64,000 bases of DNA from Mycogone perniciosa (GCA_025331125.1 JAOALB010000031.1:124001-188000); one strand, 5' to 3'. Numbered from the stretch's first letter, positions 33,756 to 47,650 are shown. Made by a program: numbers and translations. The notes: a model not told the origin generated them from the sequence alone.

Positions 33756-36700
33756 AAATACTAGTTAAGTTAAAGGTAGATCTATATTAGTTAATAGCTA
33801 TACTAGCTTGCCAGTAAGCTATTAGTAAAGTTTTATTCTTTTAGCTTAAAGAAATCGCTAGTGTAGTTAAAAGATATTTAACTAATATAGTAGGGAAGTA
33901 AAGTTCTTAGTTTACCTTTTATAGATTAAAAAAATAAAGTAAAAGAGTGTAGGTCCTTTTTTAAGCGAGATATTATAGTAAAAAAAAGGGGGGGGTTAAA
34001 TAAAATTAAATAGTTATAGAATAAAATTTAAGTTAAAGGTAATATTTAAGTTAATATAAAATAGATTTTTAATAGGTAAAGGAGAAAGAAAGAAAAAAAA
34101 AGAGTATAGTATTGCTTTTTATCTTTTTATAGGCGTAAATATATAGTTTAGTATATAAAGTGATTTTCTTTATTATATATAAATCACTGCTCCTTTAAAG
34201 TAACCTTTTATACCTCGCTTACCTTTTTCTCTTCTTTCTTTTCTATTTTTCTTTTACTCTCTTTTATTTTTTTTTATTTCATTATTTAATTATAGATAAT
34301 CCTGCTAAAAAAGGCTATTATTAGTTGCCTAATATAGCCGACTTTATTAATACGCCTATTACTAATAAAAAGACTTTTAGGGAGATTTATTTATCTTAAA
34401 AGGGTTAAACTTAGCTTTACTTTTTTACTTAACTGTCTACTTTAAATAAAGCTTTAATAAATAGGTATTATTTAATTAATATCTTTACTTTAACTCTCTT
34501 TAAGTTTAAGAGTATTTTATTATTTAAATTATTAATAGTATAAATATTAGTTAATTAAACCTACTAATCTATTTAAAGGTCGCTTTTTCCCCTTTATTTA
34601 AATCCTCTTTATCTTTATTGTCTTTTATAAAAGGTTATACTTTTAAGGAATACTTTTAGCATTATACCTTTAAAGGTTCCTAGTCTTATCTTTAAAATAT
34701 TATATATACTATTAAAGGAAAAATGCTTAAGCTAGTCTATATCCTGGTAAAGATTTTATATATTTATAGGTAATTCTTTTATACTTTTTTTAAGCGGATA
34801 AAGTATATTAAAGCTTTATTTATATTATTTTATAGGCAGTATAATCCCTAGTTTTATTAAAGGTGCCTTTAAATTTAGTCTATTACTATTATAGCTGTTA
34901 AAAAGTATATTTTATTTCTTTTTTATAACTGTATCTTTATTCTAGGTTTCCAGTAAAGGGACTATTTAAATTGCCTTTAATTTAAAGCCTCTTTATATAT
35001 TTAGCGATATTTTCCTAGCTACTAGCCTTAATAAAGTAACTAAAGTATAGCTACTACTTTTCTTAAAAGAGATTAAGCATTTTTCTTTATTAGGCTAGTA
35101 GTCTTTAATTATTTTAATCCTTTAATAGCCCTTTATTTTATAAAGGATTTCCTTTATCCTATTAAAAATAAAAAAGTAAAGAGTTAAGTAATTTAATAGG
35201 TTTAGAAATTTATTTTAGCCTCTATTATTAAAGTAAAAGGTTAATATAAGTAATGTAGTTAATAAACTATTTAATTTTATAGTTCTTTTCTTTATAGTAT
35301 AATTAAGTTATACTTTTTATAAATAAGGCAGTAGACTTTAATTTAGCGGCTATCTCCTCCCCCTTTAAAAATAATACCTAGCAACTATTTTTAAAAATAT
35401 TATCTTTTACTCCCGCCTATATATCCTTTATATAAAAGTAATTATCTTAACTTATTTTATTTATCCTAGGAATTATTACTTTAGAGTATTATAAAGGACT
35501 GCGTTTTAGTTAATATATCTCCTCCTCCTTTAATCCGCAGATATATATCTTGGTTTTCGGCCAGATTATTTAATCTAATAACCTATATACCCTTTTAGCA
35601 GTTAAAGGGTTATTATAATATTCACTAAGTTCTTAGCTATTAACAATTTTAATTATAGCTCTATTAACTACTTTATCTTTAAATATATTATTGCCTATCT
35701 CTAGGCTTTTATCTATATAGGTTTCTTTATTATCTTTAATTATTTACCAGCTAAATTTATCTTTTATAAACTTCTTTAAATATTCCTTTAAGTAAATTTT
35801 ATTAAGCAGAATTTTATTTAATGTTTTTAGCCTATAAGCTTTTATTATTCCCACTTAAAATTTAATTTTAAATAGTTTTAGCTAATATATTTTTAACTTT
35901 GCGTCTTTTAATAGGTCTTTTTAGTGTTTTGCGTTATAAAGTAGGATAAAGTTATTAAAGAGGAGAGGCTTAGTTACTTTCTATAAAATGTATTAATTAT
36001 TAGCGTTTATCTTTTTAGCCAATATTTAATAAAATACTATTACTCTCTTTTAAGCTATTTTTATATTTTCCTCTTTTCTTTTTAAAATATAAATATACAC
36101 TATTAATTAATCTTTTATTATATAAACCTTATCTTAATCGATTAACCGCCAAGTAGGCAGTTTTACTTTTAAAGGGAAAATTAGTTCCCAGCCAAATAAT
36201 AGGTAAAACGCAGAGTATCTCGTTAAGCCTTTTACAGCATATCTATTAGCTATAATTGCCTTGTCTAGGTTCTAGAACCACTTTTTATTATATCCAGCTA
36301 TTTTTGCCAGTACTAATATCAGGCTCTAATAACTAACCTTTATAAAGGCATTAGCTTTAAGGTTATATACTAATATCTAGACAATCTTAACACCTAGATT
36401 AGTTAATACCTATAAAAGTATTTTCTTTATTTTAAATCCCTTATCTATAATAGCTTAAATTATTATATTAAATTAGTAAATTTATTTAAAGATAAACTTT
36501 ATTATTATTGCAGATAATAAAGTTAGTATAGGTTCCACTTTTATTTATTTATAAAAGTGATATTTTCCTTTAAATAAATAGATATATCTATAATCGCTTA
36601 AAATATATTAAATATTAAAATAGACTTTCTCTATAAGTCTAGTTAATTTTATTACTATAGCTAGTTCTTTAAGGCAGTATAGGTTAAAGCCTTAGCATTA

Positions 36701-39700
36701 AAGGTATAATATAACAGCTTTATATATATTATTCTATATCTATAGCTACCAGTATCTTTCCTTTAAAAATCAGAAAGTTATTTCCTATCCTTTATAACCT
36801 ATTTCTATATAGCACTATTAAATAGCTATTTTCTTTATAGTTAAAATATTAAAGATAAATGCAGGCTAGTGGCAGTATTTTATTAGTTTGGCCTATAACC
36901 TTTTATCTTTTATATAGAACCTTTTTACTTTATTTTTTAGTTGTTAAAAGTCTGCAGCTAAAAGATTAAATAGTCTTTATATTATTTAAAGGTATTACGC
37001 AATTTACTAGGATTTTTCGCTACACTTTTCTCCTAGTAAAATAAATAAAATTATACCTAAATGTATATCTATAAAATCTTTTAAGTCCCCTTTTTTCTAG
37101 GCTTTAGCTTCATCTATAGCAGTTACTAGTTTATAAGATAAAGCGTCTACTATAATATTCTCTTTCCTTAAAATATATTTAGCTATAAAGTTAAAAAAGA
37201 GGATATAGCTAATCTATTAAATTATATACCCGCTAAAAATATTATTAATCTTAGTATTTATTTAATTAATAATTACTTTAACGTTTATTTTTAATATAAA
37301 TGGAAGTTTATAAATATAAGTATATAGCCTTTTAAAGGCCTAAAGTAAAGCTTTACACTCCTTTTTTATAGTATTATACTTTATTTCTAATAAAAGCTAA
37401 TACCTGCTTTTATACTAGATTAGGCGTCTTTTTCCTTTTATAACTTATATTAAAACTGCCCCCTAGCCTATTATACTAGTATTAACTATTAAAATTACTT
37501 CCCTATATCCTTTACTTATATTTAATATTATTAATATTAAAGCGGAAGTAAGAAATTCTTTAAGTTTATCTATAATTTACTGCTGCTTTTTAATTTATTT
37601 TTAAAAGGCATTTTTCTTTAATAGACTAGTTAAAGGCTTTATAATCTAAGCAAAGTATTTAATCTAATATCTATAGTAGTTAACTAGACTAAAGAAAAAT
37701 TAAATTTTATTAATAGTTTTATAGTTTTCCTATTCTTTAATTTTAATAATTTTCTTAATTATTAATTACTATCCCTCTATACTATATAAATATCCTATTA
37801 ACTTAGCCAATTTATAATAAAAAATTAATTTTACTATTAAAATAATATATCTTAATAGTTTAGTATTAATAAGGGTTTTATTTAAATTTTAAAGGTACTT
37901 TAAAATATAGCGTTAAACCTTAAGCATTACTTCTTTATTATTATATATAGATTTTAACCTTTATACCGCAATATTATTTAAAAATAATTAATATACTATA
38001 AGTATAAAATCAAATAGTATCTGCAAAATAATATATTAAAATTATACTATTAAGTTTATAGCGCCTATTAAAAGGGTGCAGTATTTTAAAAGGCTAATAA
38101 AGCTTATAAATATAGTTATATTTCGACTTTTTTTATTAAAAGGGATTTAATTATATCCTAAAAAAGTCTAATAATAATAGTATTATATAGCCTGCAAAAT
38201 CCTCGCTAAATTAATCGGCGCTTAAAGGAATAAAAGTATCCCTAATAGTTATTTTATTTATCTATATAATAGAATTAATAAAGTAAAGGCCGCTATCTTT
38301 CTTTTATATTAAAAAAAATAGGTTTTTATATAGCCTTTTTCTAAAAGGCCTTTCTTAATATAGACTTACAGTAAATTAACTACCTTCTTTTCTATCCCTT
38401 TAAAAATCAGGATACTGCCGCTCTGCTAGGTATTATATTCTACTATATAAATAGTCTATAGTAAAGCGATTTTAGGATTTAGCTTTCTATATTCTATAAA
38501 ATCCTAGGAAAGTACTATTTCTTTATTTTTCAAAATCTATATAAAGATTACAGTTTCTTATATGATTAGTTTCCCTTTTACTATTTTCAAGATTGCAGCT
38601 AATTAATCTAGTATAAGCCTTAACCTAGTCTTAATAAATAAGAATTTTAAAGTAATATAGTCAGTAAAGGGAGCATTAAAGTTTAAGTTATCCTTTACTT
38701 TATCTTATTTCTTTTATTTTTAATAAAGACTCTTAACAGGGATAAAACTATTAAACAGTGCATTATCCACTAAATGGATTTTTATACCTTTCTTTTTATA
38801 TATAGTATTAGTTTTAATCCTTTCATATTTTTATACTTTCCTTTAAGATCTTCTCCTTTAATCCTTTATTTCCTTAAACTTTTATACTATTTTTTATCGC
38901 TTTTATTTAATCTTTTAAATTATTAGCTAATACTAGTTAAATTAAGTCCTCCTTAGCTTATTCTAATAGTTAATATAAAACCTCCTCCCTAAAAGTAAAC
39001 TAAAGTATTTCTAAACTTTCTTTTATTTTATTAACTTTATACTTAATTATAAAGTTAATATTAATTTTAGCTTTAAATTATATAATGCCTTTATTTTATA
39101 TTTTTAACAGATAACTCCTACAGTTAAGGTTATAACTTAAATGTTTCCTATTTTATATTTTATATATAAATCCCTATTCTTTAGTATATAATTAAATATT
39201 AGCTGTACAGTTTAAATAAACAGTATCTTAAGGATAAAAGGTATTAAGACTTTATTTAATGTAAAATAAAATCTCGCTACTATCTATATATTACCTATAT
39301 ATACCTAAATAACAGTCTCCCTAATTATATTTACTTGCCTATTATTAAATATAGTATTAACTACTTAGTAAAGGTATACCTTTAAACTGCATTTTATAGT
39401 TAACTAATTAAAAATAATATTTCCTTTTAACTTTAAATCTATAAATGCTTTAATAAATATACTATTAAGCTATCCTAACTATACCTATATTTAAAGCAGG
39501 TTTTATAAATATTTAAAGATCCTTCCTATTTAAACTATATTAATCTAGGCTATTAATCTTTATTTTTAATTTACTTTATAATTAATAGTAATATTTAATT
39601 ACTTTAGCTTATAAAAGTATACTTTTAATAGTAGTAAAGTATTAAAGTTCTTAAAATTAATTAATTCTTTATTTAAAAATCCTTTTATTTATAAGGATTA

Positions 39701-42700
39701 TAAAGGTATAGCTTTAAAATATTAATCTTATAGTAACTAGATAGTTTATATAGTTAAGTTTATATATACAGCTATTGCATTTAGTTTCTTTAACAATTCT
39801 TCTTTAAAAGAGTATTTATAAATAGAGAGAGATATTATTTAATATAAAGCAGGTTTAGAAACAGTTAAATTAATCTTCCTATAAAACTATATTTCAGTAA
39901 TTCCTTATAATTTTATAACTAAATCTGCTTTTAAAGTATTTACAAGTTCTAAAATAGCATTTAAAAGAGTGCTAATCTTAAGCTTAATCGCGCTATCTAG
40001 AATTATAGCTCGGATTAGCATTTTAGCTTACTCTACTCTTAATAATTCCTCCCTATTCCTAGTCTTTACTATTCCGCTATCTTTATTATATTATAGTTTA
40101 AACAGTATAGTCTTTAAAATTACAGGTATAAGGTCTAAATACAGTTACTTTTTCTTAATCAGCTACTTTAATTAAAGCAGTAATAATTCCTTTTCAGCTT
40201 ATTTATTTACTTTATTAATTATTTAAATACACTTTTATCCTCTATTAACTATAAAGTTAATAAAGAAAGTTAAATTAAATAATTCTACAGTTAAGCAGTT
40301 TTAGTTATATTTATTTAAGCAGTTCCTAAAAGAACTTATCTTAGCTAAGTTTATAGAGATATTTTCAGCCCCTTTTATACCTTTATTATTTTATCTACTA
40401 CCAATTATTTAATCTTTACCTATAAAATATATAATATTTATTATTAATCCCTTTACAGGGATTATATTTAACCTTTATAGTAATTTAATCTTAAATATCT
40501 CCCTATACTCTATTTTTTTATAAACTATATTAAAGAGTTTAGTTTTATAGTAGTTTACTTTTTAGTTAAAAAAACTAGGTTTTATCTTTTTTATAAGTAA
40601 TAGGCTTAGTGAAACTTTATTTTAAGCCTTAAATAATTCTACTTAAAGCGCTAGCATTTTTTATATATAGGTTTTAACAGTTATAATTACTATAATAAAT
40701 TAAGCCAGGACTAGGATTTTCCATAAGCCTACTTAAGCCATTCTTACCCCTAGGTTATATATTATAAACCTATAGCCTTTATTATAGGCTAGCTTAATAC
40801 AGTTTTAAAGGAAATAGCTTTTATTTATATAATATTAATAATATTTTATATTCGCAGCCGCCTTTAAGTAATAGTAAAGGAAAAGCTTTAATATATTATT
40901 ATATAAAAGGTCTATTATATTAATATTATTAATAGCAATTATTAATATAAAGAGTCTTTATTTAAGTTTATTACTACTAGTAGTAATATAATAATACTCT
41001 CTTTCTTTTAAATTAATTATTTTAGCCTTTTAATTAAAGAAATAAACTGCTAGCTTATTAAATTTTTCGGATAAAGCATTTATTTAATCCTTAAACTGCA
41101 AAAATGCACCTAGTTCTATAAATATAGGCTACTATTTTTTCTGCCTTTTTAAAATTAGGCTTATTTATAACTTAAATAAATCAAATATATACCTAGTTTT
41201 AAAAAGCGTCTTTATAAATTTTCAAGAATAGGCTTTTTAAATATTAAATTCTATAAATATTTTATTATAAAAAAGTATCTAGACTTTAATATACTTTAAC
41301 TCCTTAAAATTATTAATTTCTTTAATTTCTTTAAAGGCTATTATTAATTAAAGCAGCTTTAATAATATTACTTTAATAATATTATAAAAATACAGTATAG
41401 CTGCCCTTTAATTTCTTTTATTAAACTTTTAATAAAGGTATTAATATTAAAGTAACTAATCTATTACAGATTATATTTTAATAAATTTATAATAATAGAG
41501 ATTTTAAAGTTATACAGTATATAACTTTAATTATTCTTTATTATACTGCTTATAATACTGCATAAACTCCTTAACTTTATCCTAATTAATACTTTCTTTA
41601 ATAAAGATTTAAATTATTTTCTATTCTTTTAGTTTTACAAATAGTTCCAGGTACCTCTTTTAATCTTTTATTAGGATTCCCTAATCTTTTATCTTTTACT
41701 TATAATTCCTTAAAAATTAAAATATATTTTTACTATTAAATTTACTTATAAAATTAATTTTTATAGGTAGCTTTATTCTTTAAATATTCTTAAAAGCCTA
41801 AGCGAGGAAAAGGAACTTTTAAAAAGGTATTTTCCTATTTTCCGCTAAAAAACTCAATCTTTCCCTAACTTCTATTGCAATAGATCTAAAAGGTATTAAT
41901 ATTAGGCTAGGTATATAATTAAATAATTCCTTTAATTAGGGTTTTAGGGAAAGGGTTATATTTAATACTTTAATAACTAAAAGTTATTTATTTACTTTTA
42001 ATCCCTTTATTTAAAGTTAAAATAAACTGTTAGAGTTTTAATTAAATAGTCCTTTAATAATAGAATACCATTTATCCTACTAGTCTAAATTATTTAACTT
42101 AGATATTTAGCCAATATAGGTATATTCCTTTTTTAAATAAAAAAGGGATATCCTCTTTTAATAAAAGGGTTATAGTAAAGTATTCCTTTATAGTAGTAAA
42201 TTCTTTTATAATAAAGAAGGGTTTTATTTATTTATTTAAAATAATAGAATTAGCTATTCTCCCAGGGATAGTTTCCTTTATTAATACTAGTCTTGCAGTA
42301 TTAAATTATTATCCTTTTTAAATCTCCTTTAAATAGCTTTAATATAGGTAAAGGTAATCTATATATAAAAGATTATAAAAGTAGTAAAGATAATATTTTT
42401 ATTAAAAGTTAAAGAAAGTCTAGCTAAAAAGGTTAATAAAACTAAAATAAAGTCTCTATATTAAAAGATTAAATAATTAATCTATTTTTTACTAGTTCTC
42501 TATAATTACTTTACTAGCTGGCTTATAAGGTTATAAGTAAAATAAGAGTTGTAATAGTGTATTGCTAGTTTAAAAGGGATTATATTATATAAAGCTAACC
42601 ATTTAATCTATATATTTACTTTCACTATATTAACTAATCCTTCTATAATTTCCCTTAATTCCCTAACCTTTTATTAATAGGTATTATAGGCTAATAGTTT

Positions 42701-43029
42701 TTTAAGATTTTGCTTATTTATTATATTTTAATGTATTACGCGTAGGTTAATTAATCTTGATTCCTATATTTCGGAAATTGCAATTAAATAACCTATATTT
42801 TTAGAATTAAGTATTATACTAATTTACATTAACTAGCTATAATAAAAGGTTTTTAGGCCATTTCTCTTAATTAATTATCTTATACTTGCCCAGAAACTTA
42901 TTAAAGTCAGCCTATAATTCTATTAGTAGTTAAATAAAGGTAGGTTTTAGAAGCAGTATAAAAGTGCCCTTAGTAATTGCTTCCTATAATACAATCCCTA
43001 AGATTTCCCCCTATCTCAGTTACCAGTTT

Positions 43030-43416
43030 TATTAAAAGGGAATCAGCGCTCTAAACATATATATACACTAACAATAACTAGAATAAAGCGCAGGAACCGC
43101 GCTTTTAATAAAACTATAAAGCTGTAATTAAGTAATATAAAGGCTAAAAGATACTATAAATTATTTAATTATAATGTCTGTAGTTGAAAGTAACTAACAG
43201 TTACCTCTTTACGCCTTAATAGCTATAAAAACACAAGTAGGGGTAGTATATTAAAAGAGAACGCAGGTTAATCTTTATTAAACTAGGTCTATTTATTTAT
43301 CTTTATAGTCTTATACCTCCCTAATCTAATAGTTGCTTAAATAAGCAATTAACTTTATTTAAGTAAGCTAATAAAAAGGACTGTAAATGTATTAGGTATA
43401 TTAGTTACCCCCAATA
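43030..43416 (-). repeat. 5' LTR of element B (higher-coordinate copy)
   Basis: 387 bp aligning along its length with the LTR at 33370-33755. Most differences are transitions of the RIP type (TGTTGAGG reads TATTAAAA; CCCCCAACA reads CCCCCAATA). Confidence 0.8.
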
Positions 43417-43832
43417 AAATATTATTATATATAAAAAGATTATATTATAAATAACTTTATTTATAAGAAATACTATATTATATTTTAAGTTATTTATATT
43501 ATATATAAATATATTATATGCTTTTAAAAAAAAGTAATATATAGGATATTTTTAATTTTATATTTATTTTACTTTATAATATAAATATAAGATTACAATA
43601 CTTTTAAAAAACAAATTATAATTATAAGGTATTAAAACTTTAATATTATTATTATTAAATTAAATATTATAACGTTAAAGGAATATTATTTACTATAAAG
43701 ACTTAAGTAATATAAATTTAAAAGAAATTATATTTATTATTAAAAGAAATTAATAAAGTAATACTTTTATTATAATAAAAGCTTTAAATATAAGTAAAAG
43801 TATTATTTAAAGTATAATAGCTTAAAGTATTT
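43417..43832 (+). mobile_element. Right fragment of Gypsy chromovirus A1
   Basis: This fragment aligns with A2 from about 53260 to 53665, in the same orientation as the left part of A1. About 500 bp of element A (A2 equivalents about 52760-53260) are missing between the two A1 parts, at the site where B sits. Confidence 0.65.
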
Positions 43833-44225
43833 TATTAAGGGGGAATCGGCACTCCAAACATATATATATATACACCAACAACAACCTAAATAAAGCGCGG
43901 GAACCGCGCTTTTAATAGAACTATAAAGCTGCAGTTAAGTAATTTAGGGATTAAAAAATACTGCGAATCATTTAATTATAATGTCTACAGCCGAAAGCAA
44001 TTAATAGTTACCTCTTTATACTTTATTAGCTGTAAAACTATAAGTAAAGTAATATATTAAAGGAGAATATAAGTTAATTATTTTATTAAACTAAATTTAT
44101 TTATTTTATTTTTGTACTTTTATACTTTTTTAATTCAATAGTTATTTAAATAAATAACTGACTTTTTTTAAATAGGCTAATAAAAAGGAGTATAAATATA
44201 TTAAATATATTAATTACCTTTAATA
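43833..44225. repeat. Orphan B-family LTR
   Basis: A third copy of the B LTR, about 393 bp, starting TATTAAGGGGG and ending TTTAATA, the RIP-changed forms of the B LTR ends. No matching flanking duplication was found and no internal B sequence adjoins it. It marks the point where recognisable A1 sequence stops. Confidence 0.75.
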
Positions 44226-44676
44226 AAACCCTCTTTATAAGCATTTACAAATAAAAAGAGTAAATTTTAATAAAACGCTTATCCTATTAATGTGTTTACT
44301 ATTAATATAGTAATCCTTTAAAGTAAATATTAATAATATAAAGAAATAATAAAAAAAGTATATTATAAAGAAAAAGGAAATTAAAATAAACTTATTATTA
44401 TATATACTATTAATATCTTTATATTGAATTTATATTACATTATCCTTTTTATATTAAATCCGCTATAATTAAATAGTTTTATTATAGTAATTTATACTTA
44501 TTACTAGGTATTTTAAACTATTATCTATTTATTTTATATTAATTATTTTATTATTTAAATAGGTATATAGATTTAATTTTAAATATTATTTTAAGTTAAT
44601 TTATCTATTAATTTTAATAAGGTTAAGCTATAGTATATATTTAAGGCTGTAATTTACTGAATTTAAGGATATTAAG
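44226..44676. other. Unassigned AT-rich sequence
   Basis: About 450 bp of very AT-rich DNA between the orphan B LTR and element C. It does not align by eye with A or B. It is probably mutated transposon DNA; no frame is open. Confidence 0.4.
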
Positions 44677-46837
44677 TGTAACGATCCGGGTTGATTCTCA
44701 ACATTCAAACTAAGGTTCATGGGTTTATATTGACAGAGAGGTTAAGGATAAATACTAAGCAGGGCAATATAGTTATAATTCTCTAAAATAGGTGGTTCTA
44801 GTAAATACAATTATTAATAACTATTTAAGTAACTATATTAAATAAATTAAATAAGTTTCAACGCGCTAAATTAAAGGCTATTATTAATATCTAGTTTTTT
44901 AGCAGTATAGATATATTTAATTAAAATGCAATATTTAATAACCCTCTGCTAAAAGATTTAAACTTTAATAGAAACATTAAAATTCTATTAAAGTATTCTT
45001 TAAATATTCTATAAGTTCCTAAAAGTTATATTCCTCTCTATAGTTTTTTTATTTAATTAAGTACTAGCATTTATTATTTTTTACTTTTATAGCTTTAATT
45101 TCTTTAACTTTATATTCTTCTTTAACTAATAAAACCTTAATTAAGTCTATAATTAATCTATCTTTTAATTTATTTTATAATGCTTTTTTAAATAATAAAA
45201 TGTAAAATATTAGGTAAATCTAGATATTATCTAGTAATATAAGTTTATAAGTAACTTTTAAAATAACCTTTTAACTAGGTAAAGTTTAAGTTTTTTAAAT
45301 TTTAATTTATCGCTTAGTTGCATTATTTTAATATTTATAATCTTTTTTCTAGGCAAATATCAGTATAAATAAATTATATTTCCCTCTTTAAAAGTTAATC
45401 CCTTTAATTTATATTTATTAATATACTTCTTTATTCTTTTTATATAAAGTAAAGGTATACGTATATTTCTTTATATAACTATTTTATATTTTTAGCTTTA
45501 ATTTATACTTTATTAATATATAGGCCTTTCTTTAGCACTTTATATATATCTAGCATAAAGCTATAGTTAATATATATAAAGCTAAATTTAATTAACTTTA
45601 AAGTATTACTATTTATATAATTAATAGCTTTTTATTTAATTGTTTTAGTTAAAGTTAATATAACTTTTTAAATAAGCTTTAATAATCTAGTTAATATATT
45701 CTATCTGTCTATTTATTTATAGGTAATATATAGTGCTAAGCTTATAGTTTATACCTAATTAATTTATAAATACGTGCTAGAATTTAGATATAAAGGTTAA
45801 TCTTTATTTAAAAATAATTTTGGCTGGAATTATATAGTTAACTGTAATAAATTATAAAAATATATAAGCTAGTGTTTCTATATCTATTGCTTTTTTATAT
45901 ATAAGGAAGTAAAAGTATTTAATAAACTAGTTTATAATTATTAAAATACTATTATATTTGATTTTTTTAAGCCTTTAAAACTTAAAGTATTCTTATATTT
46001 ATTTACAGGTTTTACAAATACTTTTATATTTATATATTAAATATTAATAAACTTTTATAATTATATTGTTCTAAAGTTTATTTAAAATTTAGATTTTTTT
46101 ATTTTATTATTAAATTCTTTTTTATTAAACTTTATATTTTTTAGGAATCTATTATTATTTTAAATAGCGTAATGCTTTTTAATGCATTAAAGTATAGTAT
46201 TATTATTAAATACTTTATATATCGCTTAAAGTGCTATTTATTAATAGTATCCTTTAAAGGTTTATTTTAAGATCTGCCTAGTATACTTAATCTTTCCTTA
46301 ATTATAATTAGCTTATTTATTAAATATATCTATTTATTTATTTTTAAATCCTTTTTAATAAATTAAAATATAGTTAAATTCTAAAAGGTATTTTATATAG
46401 TGGATCTGTCTTTTTAAAAGTTATTAAATTATTATAAAGTATATAATATCTTTATAGTTAATATATAGTTTAACTTTATATATTCTTTTTAATAGGTAGT
46501 ATTACTATTTTTTAAATATAAGAATAATAGTAAAGAATTTTTTATTATATATTAGGTAGTTTAATTCTATGCTATATAGTATTTTAAAGTAAATAGTAAT
46601 AGGGCGTAATTTACTATTTTTATCTTTTTAATTAAATTAAGCTTTTATAGTAAAGTTAAAAGTATTTATTTTAACTTTTATTTCTTTAAATAGCAAGTAA
46701 GTAATTATACTCTTTTATATAGTAAATATTCAAGTAATTACTTTCAGTGCAGTGATTACTTCTTCATGATTGGTTAGTATAACCGATATTCTCCCGCATC
46801 CTCGTGACCCGGTCTTCGACATGGTCGGATCGTGACA
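44677..46837 (-). mobile_element. Truncated, reversed A-related Gypsy element C
   Basis: The left end (44677 on) is the reverse complement of an A-type LTR end: TAACGATCCGGGTTGATTCT, then a close match to the inner LTR sequence of A2 for about 170 bp. Internal sequence on the minus strand follows element A backwards: a chromodomain remnant at about 45030-45090 (matching A2 near 57490-57550), then integrase, then the end of RNase H near 46640-46700 (matching A2 near 55690-55800). The reverse transcriptase and gag are missing. At the right end, the reverse complement of 46838 downwards reads TGTCACGATCCGACC, like an A-type LTR start. Both LTR ends differ from A2 by more than transitions, so it is a related subfamily. 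Confidence 0.65.
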
Positions 46838-46867
46838 GATTTGACGGCAGCGCTGCATTCAGGACCC

Positions 46868-47065
46868 AGTTTAGTGGTGGATTTGTAGCAGCAATCATTT
46901 CGAACACTTAGCAAGCATGCATTAGATATATTAGCAATCCCAGCAATGTTCCCTGAGTGTGAGAGAGTCTTTAGCTCAGCAAAGCTTGTATCAACCTCTC
47001 GGAGACTCTCGATGATGCCACCAACATTGGAAGGACGGCATGTCTAAAAAGCTGGTTCTTGGTGC
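46868..47065 (+). pseudogene. Remnant of a hAT transposase C-terminus
   Basis: From 46907 one frame reads LSKHALDILAIPAMFPECER, then VFSSAKLVSTSRRLSMMPPTLEG. A one-base frame change follows before CLKSWF at about 47041-47058. This order (LDILAIPAM, ECERVFSSA, and a closing CLKSW) is the conserved C-terminal dimerisation region of hAT-family DNA transposases. A possible WW motif lies just upstream in another frame. The rest of the transposase is absent, cut off by element C at 46837, so this is a fossil of a DNA transposon. Confidence 0.75.
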
Positions 47066-47650
47066 AATAGCATTCGGAGCCCTTCATTATACAGAGTCAA
47101 GGTCTAATAGCGTTGAAAAAAACTGGAAGAGAAGACTATTAGGAAAGGAAGGCAGGGCAGGAAGAGGAATTAACCTGTCTATAGTATCAATACTACCAGT
47201 AATATCAGTCAAATCGGTCAATCATTTGACAAATCAGCCAAACAGTTAAATACAACTCCCAGATTTGATTTGATTAATTGGATGGCTGCGCCGGTGCTGA
47301 AAAGATTAATAATTCCGTTATAATATTCTGTCCAAAACGAAGCAAAATTCATAAAAAGAAATGTGTTAATTGATTCCCATGGAGTACAAGGTCGGAGATT
47401 ACGGCCTTTTATCTATGGATTATATGGTCCTCAAGCTGAGGCTATATGTTGGCCTGTGACTATAACCGATACACTCAAATGCATGGAATCGTGAAAAATG
47501 AATATAGGAGAAAGGAAATAACGTGTAGATGATGGTTGTATTGTGTAATGAATGTCTACCTAATCCATGTTGAATAAATGAAGAATCAAATGGAGAAACT
47601 GATGTCCAGGGTAGTTTCCTTTATGAATTTGGCGTTGTAGAATTGAACTT
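47066..47650. other. Short intergenic region
   Basis: About 585 bp of normal base composition between the hAT remnant and the 3' end of the secreted-protein gene. A frame at 47040-47249 overlaps the transposase remnant in another frame and is not considered a gene. Confidence 0.5.

Larger units (their letters stand above)
33370..43416 (-). mobile_element. Gypsy-type LTR retrotransposon B, nested in A1, dead
   Basis: Two LTRs, 33370-33755 (386 bp) and 43030-43416 (387 bp), flank about 9.3 kb of AT-rich sequence. The LTRs start TGTTG and end CAACA, and with the neighbouring T and A runs form a 12-bp inverted end (TTTTGTTG and CAACAAAA cores). The element reads on the minus strand. Around 37965-37985 the reverse-transcriptase motif appears as N-N-I-A-V, which is D-D-I-A-V after GAT-to-AAT changes. 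Downstream on that strand the frame continues through degraded versions of two later reverse-transcriptase motifs (RYILKYL; LAKLIGYL, then NYYRY). Stops in all frames show inactivation by RIP-type mutation. Its left and right flanks belong to the same element A1. Confidence 0.78.

Noticed and set aside
39969..40175. 68-codon hydrophobic frame inside element B
   Set aside because: AT-rich DNA gives Leu/Ile/Ser/Tyr-rich chance frames. It lies on the strand opposite to the element's genes.
44677..46837. Element C as the missing right end of A1
   Set aside because: C is in the opposite orientation and its LTR-type ends differ from A1 and A2 by more than transitions.
47040..47249. 69-codon frame starting in the hAT remnant
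   Set aside because: It lies out of frame with the transposase-like sequence for most of its length and has no signal of its own; treated as chance.
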